Made by a program: the position numbers and the translations under genes. Positions 1 through 8,989 of a stretch of DNA of 33,448 nt are shown here, in pieces (position 1 is the stretch's first letter; each line of letters starts with the position of its first letter). The DNA lies in contig JAFWKV010000028.1 in NCBI GenBank assembly GCA_017511265.1, forward strand, positions 1 through 33,448, read 5' to 3'. This stretch comes from Clostridia bacterium. Lineage in GTDB: Bacteria; Bacillota; Clostridia; TANB77; CAG-508. Under the pieces are notes generated by a model that was not told the origin of the DNA, searched no databases, and was given only the letters and a program-made list of their open reading frames with translations.

Positions 1-170
1 TCTTGAACCATCCAGTCCATTGTAGCTCCACCTTCGTGAACTTCTCCTATTTTATGTGTTTTACCTGTGTAAAATAGGATTCTCTCTGTTGTTGTAGTTT
101 TTCCGGCATCAATGTGTGCCATTATTCCTATATTTCTTGTTCTTTCTAATGGGTATGCTCTTCCTGCCAT
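1..170 (-). CDS. fusA: Elongation factor G, N-terminal part (runs off window)
   Basis: EF-G is the GTPase that drives translocation and, with RRF, ribosome recycling in the cytoplasm. Only the first ~56 residues are in the window. They begin [20 protein letters not shown] and contain the G1 P-loop [13 protein letters not shown], with the start of switch I following. The start ATG lies at 168-170, with AAAGGAG a few bases upstream. It is the third gene of rpsL-rpsG-fusA. It is separated from rpsG by about 150 nt that hold a long hairpin, a wider gap than this operon usually has. Confidence 0.96.
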   Translation of the reverse strand, partial: MAGRAYPLERTRNIGIMAHIDAGKTTTTERILFYTGKTHKIGEVHEGGATMDWMVQ

Positions 171-192
171 CTTTTTCTCCTTTCTTTATTAC

Positions 193-318
193 AAATTCAT
201 TTTAAAAGTAGTAAGATGTGAATTTTATGATGTCTTGTCAAGCAGAAGTCGTACGATGGTACGTCGATGTTTGACAAGGCTGAATAAAATTTGCAGATTG
301 CTGCTTTTAAATTGAATT

Positions 319-319
<1 letters not shown>
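193..319. repeat. Long imperfect hairpin between rpsG and fusA (copy 1 of a family)
   Basis: Arms of about 36 nt (193-228 and 284-319) pair with each other. The inner part contains GTACGATGGTACGTCGATG and a TTGTCAA/TTGACAA pair. The right arm touches the rpsG stop codon (319-321). A related hairpin sits at 1120-1249 behind rpsL. Four arm mismatches are T/C or G/A and would be G-U wobbles in a plus-strand RNA; none would be wobbles in the minus-strand mRNA. It could be a MITE-like insertion or a structured regulatory RNA. The function is unknown. Confidence 0.7.
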
Positions 320-1119
<800 letters not shown>

Positions 1120-1249
1120 GTAAAATTGATTTAAATTAGTGAATTGTGCATTTTGGATATTTCTTTGCAAGCTAAAGGCGTGCTTGTGCACGTCAATGTT
1201 TGGAAAGAAATAACAAAATGTGCAAGTTGCTGATTTAAATCAATTTTAC
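1120..1249. repeat. Long imperfect hairpin behind rpsL (copy 2 of a family)
   Basis: Arms of about 36 nt (1120-1155 and 1214-1249) pair almost completely; the sequence GTAAAATTGATTTAAAT is mirrored at the other end. The right arm touches the rpsL stop codon (1249-1251). The inner part (GGCGTGCTTGTGCACGTCAATG) and the right arm (TTGCTG then TTTAAATTGAATTTTAC-like) align with copy 1 at 193-319. Five of six arm mismatches would be G-U wobbles in a plus-strand RNA. Function unknown. Confidence 0.7.
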
Positions 1250-1662
1250 TATTTTTTAGGTTTCTTAGCCCCATACTTAGAACGCGCTTGCATTCTGTCT
1301 TTAACACCTGCAGTATCAAGTGTACCTCTTATTATATGGTATCTAACACCTGGTAAGTCTTTTACCCTACCACCTCTTATTAGAACAACACTGTGTTCTT
1401 GTAGGTTGTGTCCTATACCTGGTATGTAAGAAGTAACTTCATATCCGTTTGAAAGTCTAACTCTGGCAACTTTTCTTAATGCTGAATTAGGCTTTTTAGG
1501 TGTTACTGTTTTTACAACTGTACATACTCCTCTTTTTTGTGGAGATCTAGCATTTGTTTGTTTTTTTCTAAATGAATTGTATCCATGTAAAAGAGCTGGT
1601 GCAGTTGCTTTTTTCTCAGAAGTTTTTCTTCCTTTTCTTACTAATTGGTTAATTGTTGGCAC
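1249..1662 (-). CDS. rpsL: 30S ribosomal protein S12
   Basis: S12 sits at the decoding site and controls translational accuracy. The 137-residue product begins [20 protein letters not shown] and carries the longer Firmicutes-style basic insert after [24 protein letters not shown] and [13 protein letters not shown] hold the lysines whose mutation causes streptomycin resistance; both are wild type here. The Asp in VKDLPG is the residue that can be methylthiolated in other bacteria. The gene is first in its operon. GGAGGTGAAATTTAA precedes the GTG start codon, and a strong promoter lies about 80-105 nt upstream. Confidence 0.98.
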   Translation of the reverse strand: MPTINQLVRKGRKTSEKKATAPALLHGYNSFRKKQTNARSPQKRGVCTVVKTVTPKKPNSALRKVARVRLSNGYEVTSYIPGIGHNLQEHSVVLIRGGRVKDLPGVRYHIIRGTLDTAGVKDRMQARSKYGAKKPKK

Positions 1663-1738
1663 TTAAATTTCACCTCCTATTGATTTACTTTATTGGCTAC
1701 GGAAATAATGCTTTTAGCAGAATTTCATAACGTATTAT

Positions 1739-1767
1739 ATTGTATCATCTTTACTTACGGAAGTCAA
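1739..1767 (-). promoter_or_regulatory. rpsL operon promoter
   Basis: On the minus strand TTGACT (1762-1767), a 17-bp spacer and TACAAT (1739-1744) form a near-consensus SigA promoter. The spacer begins with TTCCGTAAG. A second TTTCCGTAG lies in the leader at 1697-1710. The same motif pair occurs at the rpoB promoter. Confidence 0.75.
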
Positions 1768-1780
1768 TAATTTACAAAGA

Positions 1781-1805
1781 AAAACTTGGGATAATCCCAA
1801 GTTTT
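1781..1805 (-). terminator. Terminator after the coiled-coil gene
   Basis: AAAACTTGGG and CCCAAGTTTT pair in a 10-bp stem with a short loop. On the minus strand it is followed by TTTTTCTTT. It lies just beyond the stop codon of the 1829-3127 gene and upstream of the rpsL promoter. Confidence 0.85.
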
Positions 1806-1828
1806 ATTTTACAAATTATCTTTCCTTA

Positions 1829-3127
1829 TTATTTTTCTTCTTCTCTATCATAATATTTTGATTCTATTTGTGTTGTATCTCCACTTTTTTCAGAGTATGT
1901 AGGTTTACCTGGTTTGCTATATTTCTTATCTTGATTTAATATAGCTTTTTCTTTTGCTTCTAGTAGTATATCTTTTTTTCTTTGTTCTTCAAGAGATTTA
2001 ATTCCTTTTTCTGCAATATCTGCTATATCATAGTCTGATAACCCTTTTATAAAATTAGCTCTTCTTTCTCTTGAAGTTAAAACTCTAGTTGTTTCTAATT
2101 CAGTCTGACTGCTTTCTTCTAGTTGACTATCTTGTTCTGCTTCTGTACTTTCTTGTATTGCCTGTTGTGCTTTTTCTCTTGATTCTCTATATTCTTTTTC
2201 AACAATTTTATTAAGTCTTTTTTCTGCTAATTTCCCTATTAATGGTATTTTAGCTATTCTAGACAATATTTTATGTCTGTCTCTAATTTCATCAAAGCTG
2301 ATTAACGCTTGGGTTTGTTCATTTTCTGAGTCATCATTCAGATGTTCTTCCTTATTTCCAACAACTGGTTCATACCCTCTTTGAACAACACCTATTGGAT
2401 ATTGTTCGTTTTCTTGAGTATTGTTTTCAGTTCTTGTTTCAGTCTCTATATGATGTACAGTTTCTTCTATTTCTTGTGGTTCTCTTTCTTTTCTTGATAA
2501 TGGAAGTGGATCTTTTGCTGTAAATTTTCTATAGTGAGGGTCTTTTTTTACTGCTATGTCAATAGTTTCCTGACTTTCACCCCTTATATATAATTCTGCA
2601 GCAACATTACATCTACTTATTTGCCCAGCTGTTTTAAAAATTTCTTTTCTTAACTCTTGTTTAGATAGTCCAGCTAGTTTTGGATTTTTACTTTCTTTTT
2701 TTGTAGTTTCGCTCAATTCGTCTTTTAAGGTTCTTAACGTTTCTTCCATATTTTGTACTTCAAATATTTTTTCCCAATAATCATCATTTTCTGCAACTTT
2801 ATGTAGTTTTTCAGCTTCTTTTCTTTTTTCTTCTATTTCTTTTTCTAATTTTGAAGCCTCTTTTTCCATTTTATCTATTATAACATTTTCTTCTCTATTA
2901 TTATATTCTTCTTTAAGAATTTCTAAATTAGATTCTAATGCTTCAATTGCTTCTTTAATGTTTTCAACTCTTGGCAAGTTTTCTATTGTTTTTTGCATTT
3001 TATCATATTCTGCTTGTTCTTCCGATGTAATCTGCCCCTCATCTCTTCTTCTTTTTAAATATGCTATTCTTTCTTGTGCATTTTCACTTTTATAGTATTC
3101 ATATAACGTTTCCCATTTTCTTCCCAT
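1829..3127 (-). CDS. Predicted coiled-coil protein of unknown function
   Basis: This 432-residue, highly charged protein has no signal peptide or membrane segment, so it is probably cytoplasmic. Residues about 20-150 are Glu/Lys-rich with heptad-like spacing and probably form coiled coil. Residues about 155-210 (GLSKQELRKEIFKTAGQISR onward) look like a short globular helical part. Residues about 210-350 are Glu/Gln/Thr-rich and likely disordered, and the tail is basic and acidic mixed. It is transcribed alone from a consensus promoter (3186-3214) and ends at a strong terminator. A GGGAGG ribosome-binding site precedes the ATG. I do not recognise the family, and the gene is unusual as a neighbour of rpsL. 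Confidence 0.8.
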   Translation of the reverse strand: MGRKWETLYEYYKSENAQERIAYLKRRRDEGQITSEEQAEYDKMQKTIENLPRVENIKEAIEALESNLEILKEEYNNREENVIIDKMEKEASKLEKEIEEKRKEAEKLHKVAENDDYWEKIFEVQNMEETLRTLKDELSETTKKESKNPKLAGLSKQELRKEIFKTAGQISRCNVAAELYIRGESQETIDIAVKKDPHYRKFTAKDPLPLSRKEREPQEIEETVHHIETETRTENNTQENEQYPIGVVQRGYEPVVGNKEEHLNDDSENEQTQALISFDEIRDRHKILSRIAKIPLIGKLAEKRLNKIVEKEYRESREKAQQAIQESTEAEQDSQLEESSQTELETTRVLTSRERRANFIKGLSDYDIADIAEKGIKSLEEQRKKDILLEAKEKAILNQDKKYSKPGKPTYSEKSGDTTQIESKYYDREEEK

Positions 3128-3185
3128 TATTTTTCCTCCCTTTATAAAACCATAAAGTCAAATATAATAAGCACTTCTATTTAGT

Positions 3186-3214
3186 ATTATAGCATCATTT
3201 TTACATTTTTTCAA
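3186..3214 (-). promoter_or_regulatory. Promoter of the coiled-coil gene
   Basis: On the minus strand TTGAAA (3209-3214), 17 bp, then TATAAT (3186-3191). It lies about 60 nt upstream of the ATG at 3127. Confidence 0.7.
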
Positions 3215-3248
3215 TTATTTTACATAATTTAAATAGAATTGTAATGTT

Positions 3249-4706
3249 TTAGTAATACTTTTGTAATATTTCTATTTCTTGTATTGCTCTATCAGCTAAT
3301 TTCGTATATCTCATTTTTTTATCTCTTATTTTTTCTTCTAATGGAGGAAGTATTCCAAAATTAGCATTCATAGGTTGAAACTTACTATTTTCTGTAGAAA
3401 TATATTTAACTAAAGCTCCTATCATTGTTAGCTCTGAAAAAATAATTTTGTTATCTCTTCCATTCTGTTTTTTATTAACTTCATCATTATCTGTATTTTT
3501 TCTATCATCTTTCCACAACTTCTCATCATTCTGTTGATTCTTTATAAAATCATTTGCAGCATTTAATCCTGCAACCATACCTGAAGAAATAGACTCAACA
3601 TATCCTTCAACACCAGTTATTTGACCTGCAAAATAAATGTTGGGATTTTTCTTTAAGTTATATGTTTCATCAAGTAACTTAGTAGAATTAATATAAGTAT
3701 TCCTATGCATTACACCAAGCTTTACAAATTCAGCATTTTGCAAACCTGGAATCATACTAAAAACTCTTTTTTGTTCTCCAAATTTTAAATTTGTTTGAAA
3801 TCCAACTAAATTATACAATTCTGCTTGTTTATCATCTTGTCTAAGCTGAACAACTGCATATGGTCTTTTAGCAGTTCTTGGGTCATCAAAGCCGACAGGC
3901 TTTAAGGGACCAAAACGCAAGGTATCTATTCCTCTTTTTGCCATGATTTCAATAGGCATACATCCTTCAAAAATCTCTCTTTTTTCAAATTGATGTAGTT
4001 CCACAACTTCAGCTTCTACAAGTTCCTTCCAAAAAACTTCATATTCTTCTTTACTCAATGGCAAATTAATATAACTATTTTCTTGCATATTTTGTTCATT
4101 TAGTCTTTTTTCCCATTCTTCAATACTTTCGTCTTTTTTCTTCTCTTGACTGTATCTGTCCCCATAAAAAGCTATATCAAAATCTATACTTTCTCTTGTA
4201 ACAATAGGAGCTGCAGCATCATAAAAATATAGTTTATCTTCACCTGTTATTCTTGATATCTCTTTAGATAATGCGTTAGAAGTAAGAGGTCCTGTTGCAA
4301 TAATAACTATTCCCTCTGTTGCTATTTCTTGAACAGAAGTAACCTCTTTATGAATAACTTCTATCAATTCATTTTTTTCTATCTCTTCTGTAACTCTTTT
4401 AGAAAATTCTTCTCTATCTACAGCTAGTGCTTGTCCAGCAGGTACTTTTGTTTCATCCGCAACTTTAATAAGCAAAGAATCTAGCATCCTCAATTCTTCT
4501 TTCAAAAGCCCACAAGCATTAGTATGCAAATTAGATTTAAAAGAATTACTGCAAACTATCTCAGCTAAATCTTTGTTAGAATGAGCCTCAGAAAACTTAA
4601 TCGGCTTCATTTCATACAATTTAACATTTATTCCTCTTTTAGCAATTTGGTAAGCAGCTTCGCATCCAGCTAAGCCTCCACCAATTACTGTAACAAAATC
4701 ATTCAT
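3249..4706 (-). CDS. trmFO: TrmFO, folate/FAD-dependent tRNA U54 methyltransferase
   Basis: TrmFO makes ribothymidine at position 54 of tRNA, using methylene-tetrahydrofolate as methyl donor and FADH2 as reductant. The N-terminal FAD fold shows VIGGGLAGCEAA (7-18). Cys52 in EIVCSNSFKSN and the Cys of EGCMPIEIMAKRG match the two conserved cysteines of the family. The C-terminal FAD-binding part has YFAGQITGVEGYVES. At 485 residues it is longer than the usual ~435-440. The extra length comes from charged inserts near KKKDESIEEWEKRL and near DDRKNTDNDEVNKKQ. It starts 18 bp downstream of the hairpin at the SNF2 3' end and has AGGAG upstream. In many Firmicutes trmFO directly follows topA; here about 6 kb of other genes separates them. 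Confidence 0.96.
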   Translation of the reverse strand: MNDFVTVIGGGLAGCEAAYQIAKRGINVKLYEMKPIKFSEAHSNKDLAEIVCSNSFKSNLHTNACGLLKEELRMLDSLLIKVADETKVPAGQALAVDREEFSKRVTEEIEKNELIEVIHKEVTSVQEIATEGIVIIATGPLTSNALSKEISRITGEDKLYFYDAAAPIVTRESIDFDIAFYGDRYSQEKKKDESIEEWEKRLNEQNMQENSYINLPLSKEEYEVFWKELVEAEVVELHQFEKREIFEGCMPIEIMAKRGIDTLRFGPLKPVGFDDPRTAKRPYAVVQLRQDDKQAELYNLVGFQTNLKFGEQKRVFSMIPGLQNAEFVKLGVMHRNTYINSTKLLDETYNLKKNPNIYFAGQITGVEGYVESISSGMVAGLNAANDFIKNQQNDEKLWKDDRKNTDNDEVNKKQNGRDNKIIFSELTMIGALVKYISTENSKFQPMNANFGILPPLEEKIRDKKMRYTKLADRAIQEIEILQKYY

Positions 4707-4724
4707 TTAAAACTCCTAACTTCC

Positions 4725-4765
4725 TTGAGTGATACTTTTTCCTCCGTCCCCAAAGTATCACTCAA
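4725..4765. repeat. Perfect hairpin with a GGGACGGAG core in its loop
   Basis: The 14-nt arms TTGAGTGATACTTT (4725-4738) and AAAGTATCACTCAA (4752-4765) pair perfectly. On the minus strand the 13-nt loop contains GGGGACGGAGG, the head motif of the repeats at 22944-23029, 24771-24819 and 25726-25786. The right arm supplies the SNF2 stop codon (TGA, 4758-4760). It is not followed by a T tract, so transcription may run on into trmFO. Confidence 0.7.
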
Positions 4766-7733
4766 ACAATTCCATTATTTCATCTTTTGAAAGCTTATTA
4801 ACAAAAGATGTGTTAATATCAAGCATATTATCAATTAAAGCAGACTTATTTTTCTGTAACTCATATATTTTCTCCTCAATAGAATTTTTAGTTATAAGTT
4901 TGTACACTTGTACATTATTTTTTTGTCCTATTCTATATGCTCTATCAGTTGCTTGATTTTCTGCAGAGGCATTCCACCAAGGATCATAATGGATAACCAT
5001 GTCTGCACCTGTGAGATTAAGTCCGGTTCCTCCAGCTTTTAATGATATTAAAAAGACTTTTATATCTTCATTATTATTAAATTCTTCAACTAATCCAATT
5101 CTTTCATTAACTTTTGTAGCTCCTGTTAGTTTAAAATATTCAACTCCAGCTTTGTGAAGTTTTTCCTCAATTATAGGAAACATCGATGTGTATCCTGAAA
5201 ATAGCAGTATCTTGTGTCCTGATTCTACACCATTTTTTATAAGTTCTAAACATTGTTCTAATTTGCTACTTCCTCCCTCATAGTTTTCTATAAAAACACT
5301 TGGATGGCAGCAAATTTGTCTAAGTCTTGTAAGTACAGCTAATATTTTCATATGGCTTCTTTCAAAACCATTTATATCGATAGATTCTTTTACTTCTGCT
5401 TTAGCTCGAGCTAAATAAGATAAATAAATCTCTTTTTGTTCTTCTTGCATATTGCTTGTTAGAATTGTTACAGTTTTTTCTGGCAATTCTGTTAAAACTT
5501 GTGTTTTTGTTCTTCTTAATACAAAAGGTTCTATAAGCATTTTTAATTTTTTCATTGTGACTTCATCTTTTTCTTTAACTATAGGCATTTCATATAAATT
5601 TTTAAATTTTTTATATGTAAACAAATATCCTGGCATTATAAAGTCAAATATTGACCATAATTCTGAAAGTGCATTTTCCATTGGAGTTCCTGTTAATGCA
5701 TATCTTGTGTCCGCTTTTAATAGTTTAATTGAAGTTGCATTTTGTGTGTTACTATTTTTTAAGTACTGTGCTTCATCAGCTATAATATATTTAAATTGAT
5801 AATTCATTTCATTATAATGCTCTATATCTCTTTTCAATAAATCATATGATGTTATTACTAAATCATAATTATTTAAATTTTCTATTTGTCTTTTTCTTTC
5901 AAATGAAGGTCCACTAATTACTAATATTTTTAATTCTGATGTAAATTTATTTGCTTCACTTTTCCAGTTTAGTGCAAGTGAACTTGGTGCAACTACTAAT
6001 GATGTTTTTCTTTTTTCTTTTGCTTCGCCAACATAAGACATAATCACTGACAATACTTGTATAGTTTTTCCAAGTCCCATATCATCTGCAAGTATTCCTC
6101 CAAAATGGTAGTCATCTAAAGTTTTTAGCCATTTAAATCCGACTTTTTGATAATATCTTAATGTTTTTTCTAGTTCAAATGGGATTTTTATTTCTTCATG
6201 CACATTTTCTTTACTTAAATTATCAATAACTTCCTTATATTCTTCATTTTTCCCTATGGTAGTTCCTTTTAATCCATTTAAAAGTTGATTTAAATATAAT
6301 GTTCTGTGTATTGGCATACGAATAATACCTGTACTTAGTTCTTTATAATTCACATCAGCTCCTGTGATTAATTTGTTCAAGAATTCTATATCTTCATTAT
6401 TATCTAACTTCAGGAATGTCCCATCTTTTAATCTATGAAATTTCTTTTTTAGTCGATATTTTTCCATTATTTCAATCAACTCGGCTGTATCTATATTTAA
6501 ACTTTCCAAGTCTAATTCTAGTAAATTGTTTTCTATTTTTACTCCCAAAGTAGAAATTTTAGGCTGTTTTATTTGCTTTGAATTAAAATTATCTGTTGCT
6601 AAAATTTCAAAGTTTTTCATATATACTTCAATGTCATCTGTTATAAATTTATATATCTTTTCATTATCAGTTAGTATAAATCTTAAGTTTTTAGTATCTA
6701 ACATAAATTCTGTTTTTCTTAATATATTCAAGAAATTGGTCTCTTCTATAATATTTCTTGATATTTGTTTTTTTATTTCATCTTCTAAAGGGTTATATTC
6801 TTTCTCATCATATACAAATTTTAGATTAGCTATTAGATAGTTATTTTCATCAAAGTCTAGATATAATCTTGCTTTCACCTTTTTAGGTAAATACTTTATT
6901 ATTTCTGTCCTATCTTTTTCTTTTATTTCAATATCACTTTTGATTTTAGGCATAATAATAGAAAATAATTCAGGTAATTGCTCTTTTCCAAGTTTGACTT
7001 TGGATGAATAGTTTTGTTTAAAAGCATTTAGTAATTTCATTGTTGTTTCTTCAAAATTTTGGTCGCATCTGTATAGTGTATTTTTTATTAATAAATAAGT
7101 ATAGTCCTTCCCCTGCAATATATTTGTTTTAAGCATATCTATATTAGAATAAAAAATATATTCTTTTTCTCCCGATTTTTCTAATTTAAATTTTATGTTT
7201 GGATTTTTAGGTTCAAGTTTTATTCTTTTTTCTGATAGATCTTGCTGTAATTTTACTGTTTGTCCTTTTAATATTTCAAATAATTGATCAATTGACACTT
7301 CGTCTAAAATTATTTTGCTTTCATTTAAGGCTGTTGCTCCAAATCGATAATTATTATTTGAATTGCTGTTTCCATACTTTATTATTTCTGCATATTTTAA
7401 TACAAAATCAAGTAATGGATAGTATTCTTCTTTAAATGCTTCTTTTGTATGTATAAATTCTAATTTGTCTCCATATTTGTAATTTTCTTTTTTTAACATT
7501 CTATCATAAAATTCTGATAGTTTTTTTATTTTATACTTTTTGTCTACTCCTATAAAGACCTCTAGCTTTATTTTATTATCTATTTTATCATATATAAATT
7601 GAGGAGTTATTTCTATTTTTTTTGATATTTGTATAGGTTGTTCAATGGTGTTTTTTGAATCTCCTAGTGCGTCATTATAAAATATATTTACTATTTGTTT
7701 AAAGCTTCTATACCTGTTTGTTTTGGCTTCCAT
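4758..7733 (-). CDS. SNF2-family DEAD/DEAH-box ATPase
   Basis: This large SNF2/Swi2-type ATP-dependent DNA translocase has 991 residues from the chosen start. The first ~520 residues form the poorly conserved SNF2-associated N-terminal region; no SWIM zinc-finger cysteines are visible. The ATPase core follows: motif I DDMGLGKTIQ (about 550), motif II DEAQYLKN (about 653), LTGTPMEN, LRQICCHP, and motif VI QATDRAYRIGQKNNV (about 920). I chose the ATG at 7733 because GGAGGAAG precedes it; an upstream in-frame start would add 15 residues without such a site. It is transcribed from a consensus promoter. Bacterial members are linked to transcription recycling, repair or phage defence; nothing here decides between these. 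Confidence 0.93.
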   Translation of the reverse strand: MEAKTNRYRSFKQIVNIFYNDALGDSKNTIEQPIQISKKIEITPQFIYDKIDNKIKLEVFIGVDKKYKIKKLSEFYDRMLKKENYKYGDKLEFIHTKEAFKEEYYPLLDFVLKYAEIIKYGNSNSNNNYRFGATALNESKIILDEVSIDQLFEILKGQTVKLQQDLSEKRIKLEPKNPNIKFKLEKSGEKEYIFYSNIDMLKTNILQGKDYTYLLIKNTLYRCDQNFEETTMKLLNAFKQNYSSKVKLGKEQLPELFSIIMPKIKSDIEIKEKDRTEIIKYLPKKVKARLYLDFDENNYLIANLKFVYDEKEYNPLEDEIKKQISRNIIEETNFLNILRKTEFMLDTKNLRFILTDNEKIYKFITDDIEVYMKNFEILATDNFNSKQIKQPKISTLGVKIENNLLELDLESLNIDTAELIEIMEKYRLKKKFHRLKDGTFLKLDNNEDIEFLNKLITGADVNYKELSTGIIRMPIHRTLYLNQLLNGLKGTTIGKNEEYKEVIDNLSKENVHEEIKIPFELEKTLRYYQKVGFKWLKTLDDYHFGGILADDMGLGKTIQVLSVIMSYVGEAKEKRKTSLVVAPSSLALNWKSEANKFTSELKILVISGPSFERKRQIENLNNYDLVITSYDLLKRDIEHYNEMNYQFKYIIADEAQYLKNSNTQNATSIKLLKADTRYALTGTPMENALSELWSIFDFIMPGYLFTYKKFKNLYEMPIVKEKDEVTMKKLKMLIEPFVLRRTKTQVLTELPEKTVTILTSNMQEEQKEIYLSYLARAKAEVKESIDINGFERSHMKILAVLTRLRQICCHPSVFIENYEGGSSKLEQCLELIKNGVESGHKILLFSGYTSMFPIIEEKLHKAGVEYFKLTGATKVNERIGLVEEFNNNEDIKVFLISLKAGGTGLNLTGADMVIHYDPWWNASAENQATDRAYRIGQKNNVQVYKLITKNSIEEKIYELQKNKSALIDNMLDINTSFVNKLSKDEIMELFE

Positions 7734-7766
7734 TTGCTTCCTCCGTTTTTTGCTTTGTAGTCTAAT

Positions 7767-7795
7767 ATTATAATACATTTTTACCTATTTATCAA
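7767..7795 (-). promoter_or_regulatory. Promoter of the SNF2 gene
   Basis: On the minus strand TTGATA (7790-7795), 17 bp, TATAAT (7767-7772), about 35 bp upstream of the start codon. Confidence 0.75.
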
Positions 7796-7814
7796 GCGTT
7801 GGGAAACAAAATAA

Positions 7815-8073
7815 TTACAATTCACAGTTAATAATACATATCCTAACAATAGATAAATATATAAATAAAGAAAATCTGCGTAAGCGACCAAACGAATGAA
7901 GTTAAGTTAGCCGTTTGAGCTTTAGCGAATTACGGATAACTTATGCTGAGCTGAGTGCGATTGGAGCAAGTTACAGACTAGTATTTTTAGTTCGTAGCTT
8001 GCGACACACAAAGATTTTCGTATTTATATATTTATCTATTGTTAGGATACATATTATTAGCTGTGAATTGTAA
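7815..8073. repeat. 259-bp element with ~62-bp terminal inverted repeats
   Basis: Arms 7815-7877 and 8012-8073 are nearly identical inverted copies (TTACAATTCACAG inward through CCTAACAATAGATAAATATA), with only a few substitutions and one small indel. The ~134-bp centre (7878-8011) is richer in G+C than its surroundings and contains short words such as GCGTAAGCGACC and GTAGCTTGCGAC. It has no open reading frame of note. The structure suggests a MITE-like non-autonomous element or a long structured RNA. It fills the gap between the SNF2 promoter and the cohesin gene terminator. Confidence 0.75.
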
Positions 8074-8091
8074 CTATTAATTATATTTGCA

Positions 8092-8135
8092 AAAATAAAA
8101 CTAAAAAATATATTTATATTTTTTAGTTTTATTTT
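8092..8135 (-). terminator. Terminator of the cohesin gene
   Basis: Perfect 21-bp inverted repeat (8092-8112 and 8115-8135), AT-rich, lying 10 bp beyond the stop codon. The long A/T arms could serve as a terminator in both directions. Confidence 0.65.
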
Positions 8136-8144
8136 GTTATTTTT

Positions 8145-8861
8145 TTATTCTATTCCATCATATTTTTTTAATTTTTTAAATATAACTATTGCTACAGCTA
8201 TAATTACTACTAATGCTATTCCTGTAACTGCAGCTAGTCCAGTTTTAGGTAATACTGAAGATGCTGTTGTTTTATCTGTTGTTTTTGCAGAAGTACCTGT
8301 TGTACTTGTTGTTGGCTTTGCAGTAGAACTACTTCCAATTGGATTTGCTGATGTATTAGCTGGTGTATTGGTTGGTGTATCTGATGGCGTATCTGATGAA
8401 CTTTCTGCAACTTTTATTGAAGCACTTTGTACTTGAGCAGTAGCTTCTCCATCAGAATCACTATCTACTGTTACTGTTCCAATATTTACATTTGCTGTAC
8501 TTCCAACTGTTGCTGTATCTTTTACTTTAAATTTTAAAGTAAATACATCTGCAGTTGTTTTAGAACCGCCTGAAATCATTGTTTCTATTTTTGAAGTTGA
8601 ATCTCCATTTAAATCCATAAATGGTTCCACAGCTTTATGTTCTACTAATTCTAACTTGTCTGTATCATAACTGTATTCAGCGATAACTCCATTTATCCCA
8701 GCTGAACATATTACAGGTAATGTTACTGTAAATGTATCCCCCTGTTTTACAGATGTGCTACTTGGTATTAAGGTTGCAGTTGCAGTAGCTGCCTGTACAA
8801 ATGTTATGTTCATTATAATTATTGCAAAAATAATTCCTAAAATTAATAATGTTTTTTTCAT
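8145..8861 (-). CDS. Wall-anchored cohesin-domain protein (LPKTG)
   Basis: This 238-residue secreted protein has a signal peptide at 1-24 (cleavage near FVQA). Residues about 25-150 look like a single cohesin domain: TATLIPSSTSVKQGDTFTV, GINGVIAEYSYDTDKLEL, FTLKFKVKDTATVGSTANVN. Residues about 152-200 form a Ser/Thr/Pro-rich linker, followed by a sortase signal: LPKTG at 204-208, a hydrophobic helix and a basic tail. Cohesins bind dockerin modules. The gene directly upstream in the same direction encodes a dockerin protein, so the two probably pair on the cell surface. It has its own promoter, a GGAGAG ribosome-binding site, and a long hairpin terminator. Confidence 0.88.
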   Translation of the reverse strand: MKKTLLILGIIFAIIIMNITFVQAATATATLIPSSTSVKQGDTFTVTLPVICSAGINGVIAEYSYDTDKLELVEHKAVEPFMDLNGDSTSKIETMISGGSKTTADVFTLKFKVKDTATVGSTANVNIGTVTVDSDSDGEATAQVQSASIKVAESSSDTPSDTPTNTPANTSANPIGSSSTAKPTTSTTGTSAKTTDKTTASSVLPKTGLAAVTGIALVVIIAVAIVIFKKLKKYDGIE

Positions 8862-8892
8862 AATATCTCTCCTAAAATTTAAATTTAAATAT

Positions 8893-8948
8893 ATTATAAC
8901 TAATTATTCTTTTAAAATCAACTTAATATTTAAGTTTAAATATTAAGT
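8893..8948 (-). promoter_or_regulatory. Cohesin gene promoter with an adjoining palindrome
   Basis: On the minus strand TTGATT (8916-8921), 17 bp, TATAAT (8893-8898). A perfect palindrome at 8921-8948 (13-nt arms ACTTAATATTTAA, centre GT) abuts the -35 box. Just upstream TTGTTACA occurs twice (8951-8971). The palindrome could be an operator or the hairpin that ends the dockerin gene transcript. Confidence 0.6.
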
Positions 8949-8989
8949 TTTTGTTACAAAATTGTTACATTTTTGTAATATAAACTTAA

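Noticed and set aside
8134..8436. 100-codon hydrophobic plus-strand frame opposite the cohesin gene
   Set aside because: It is the antisense shadow of the Thr/Ser/Ala-rich linker and sorting signal of the cohesin protein.
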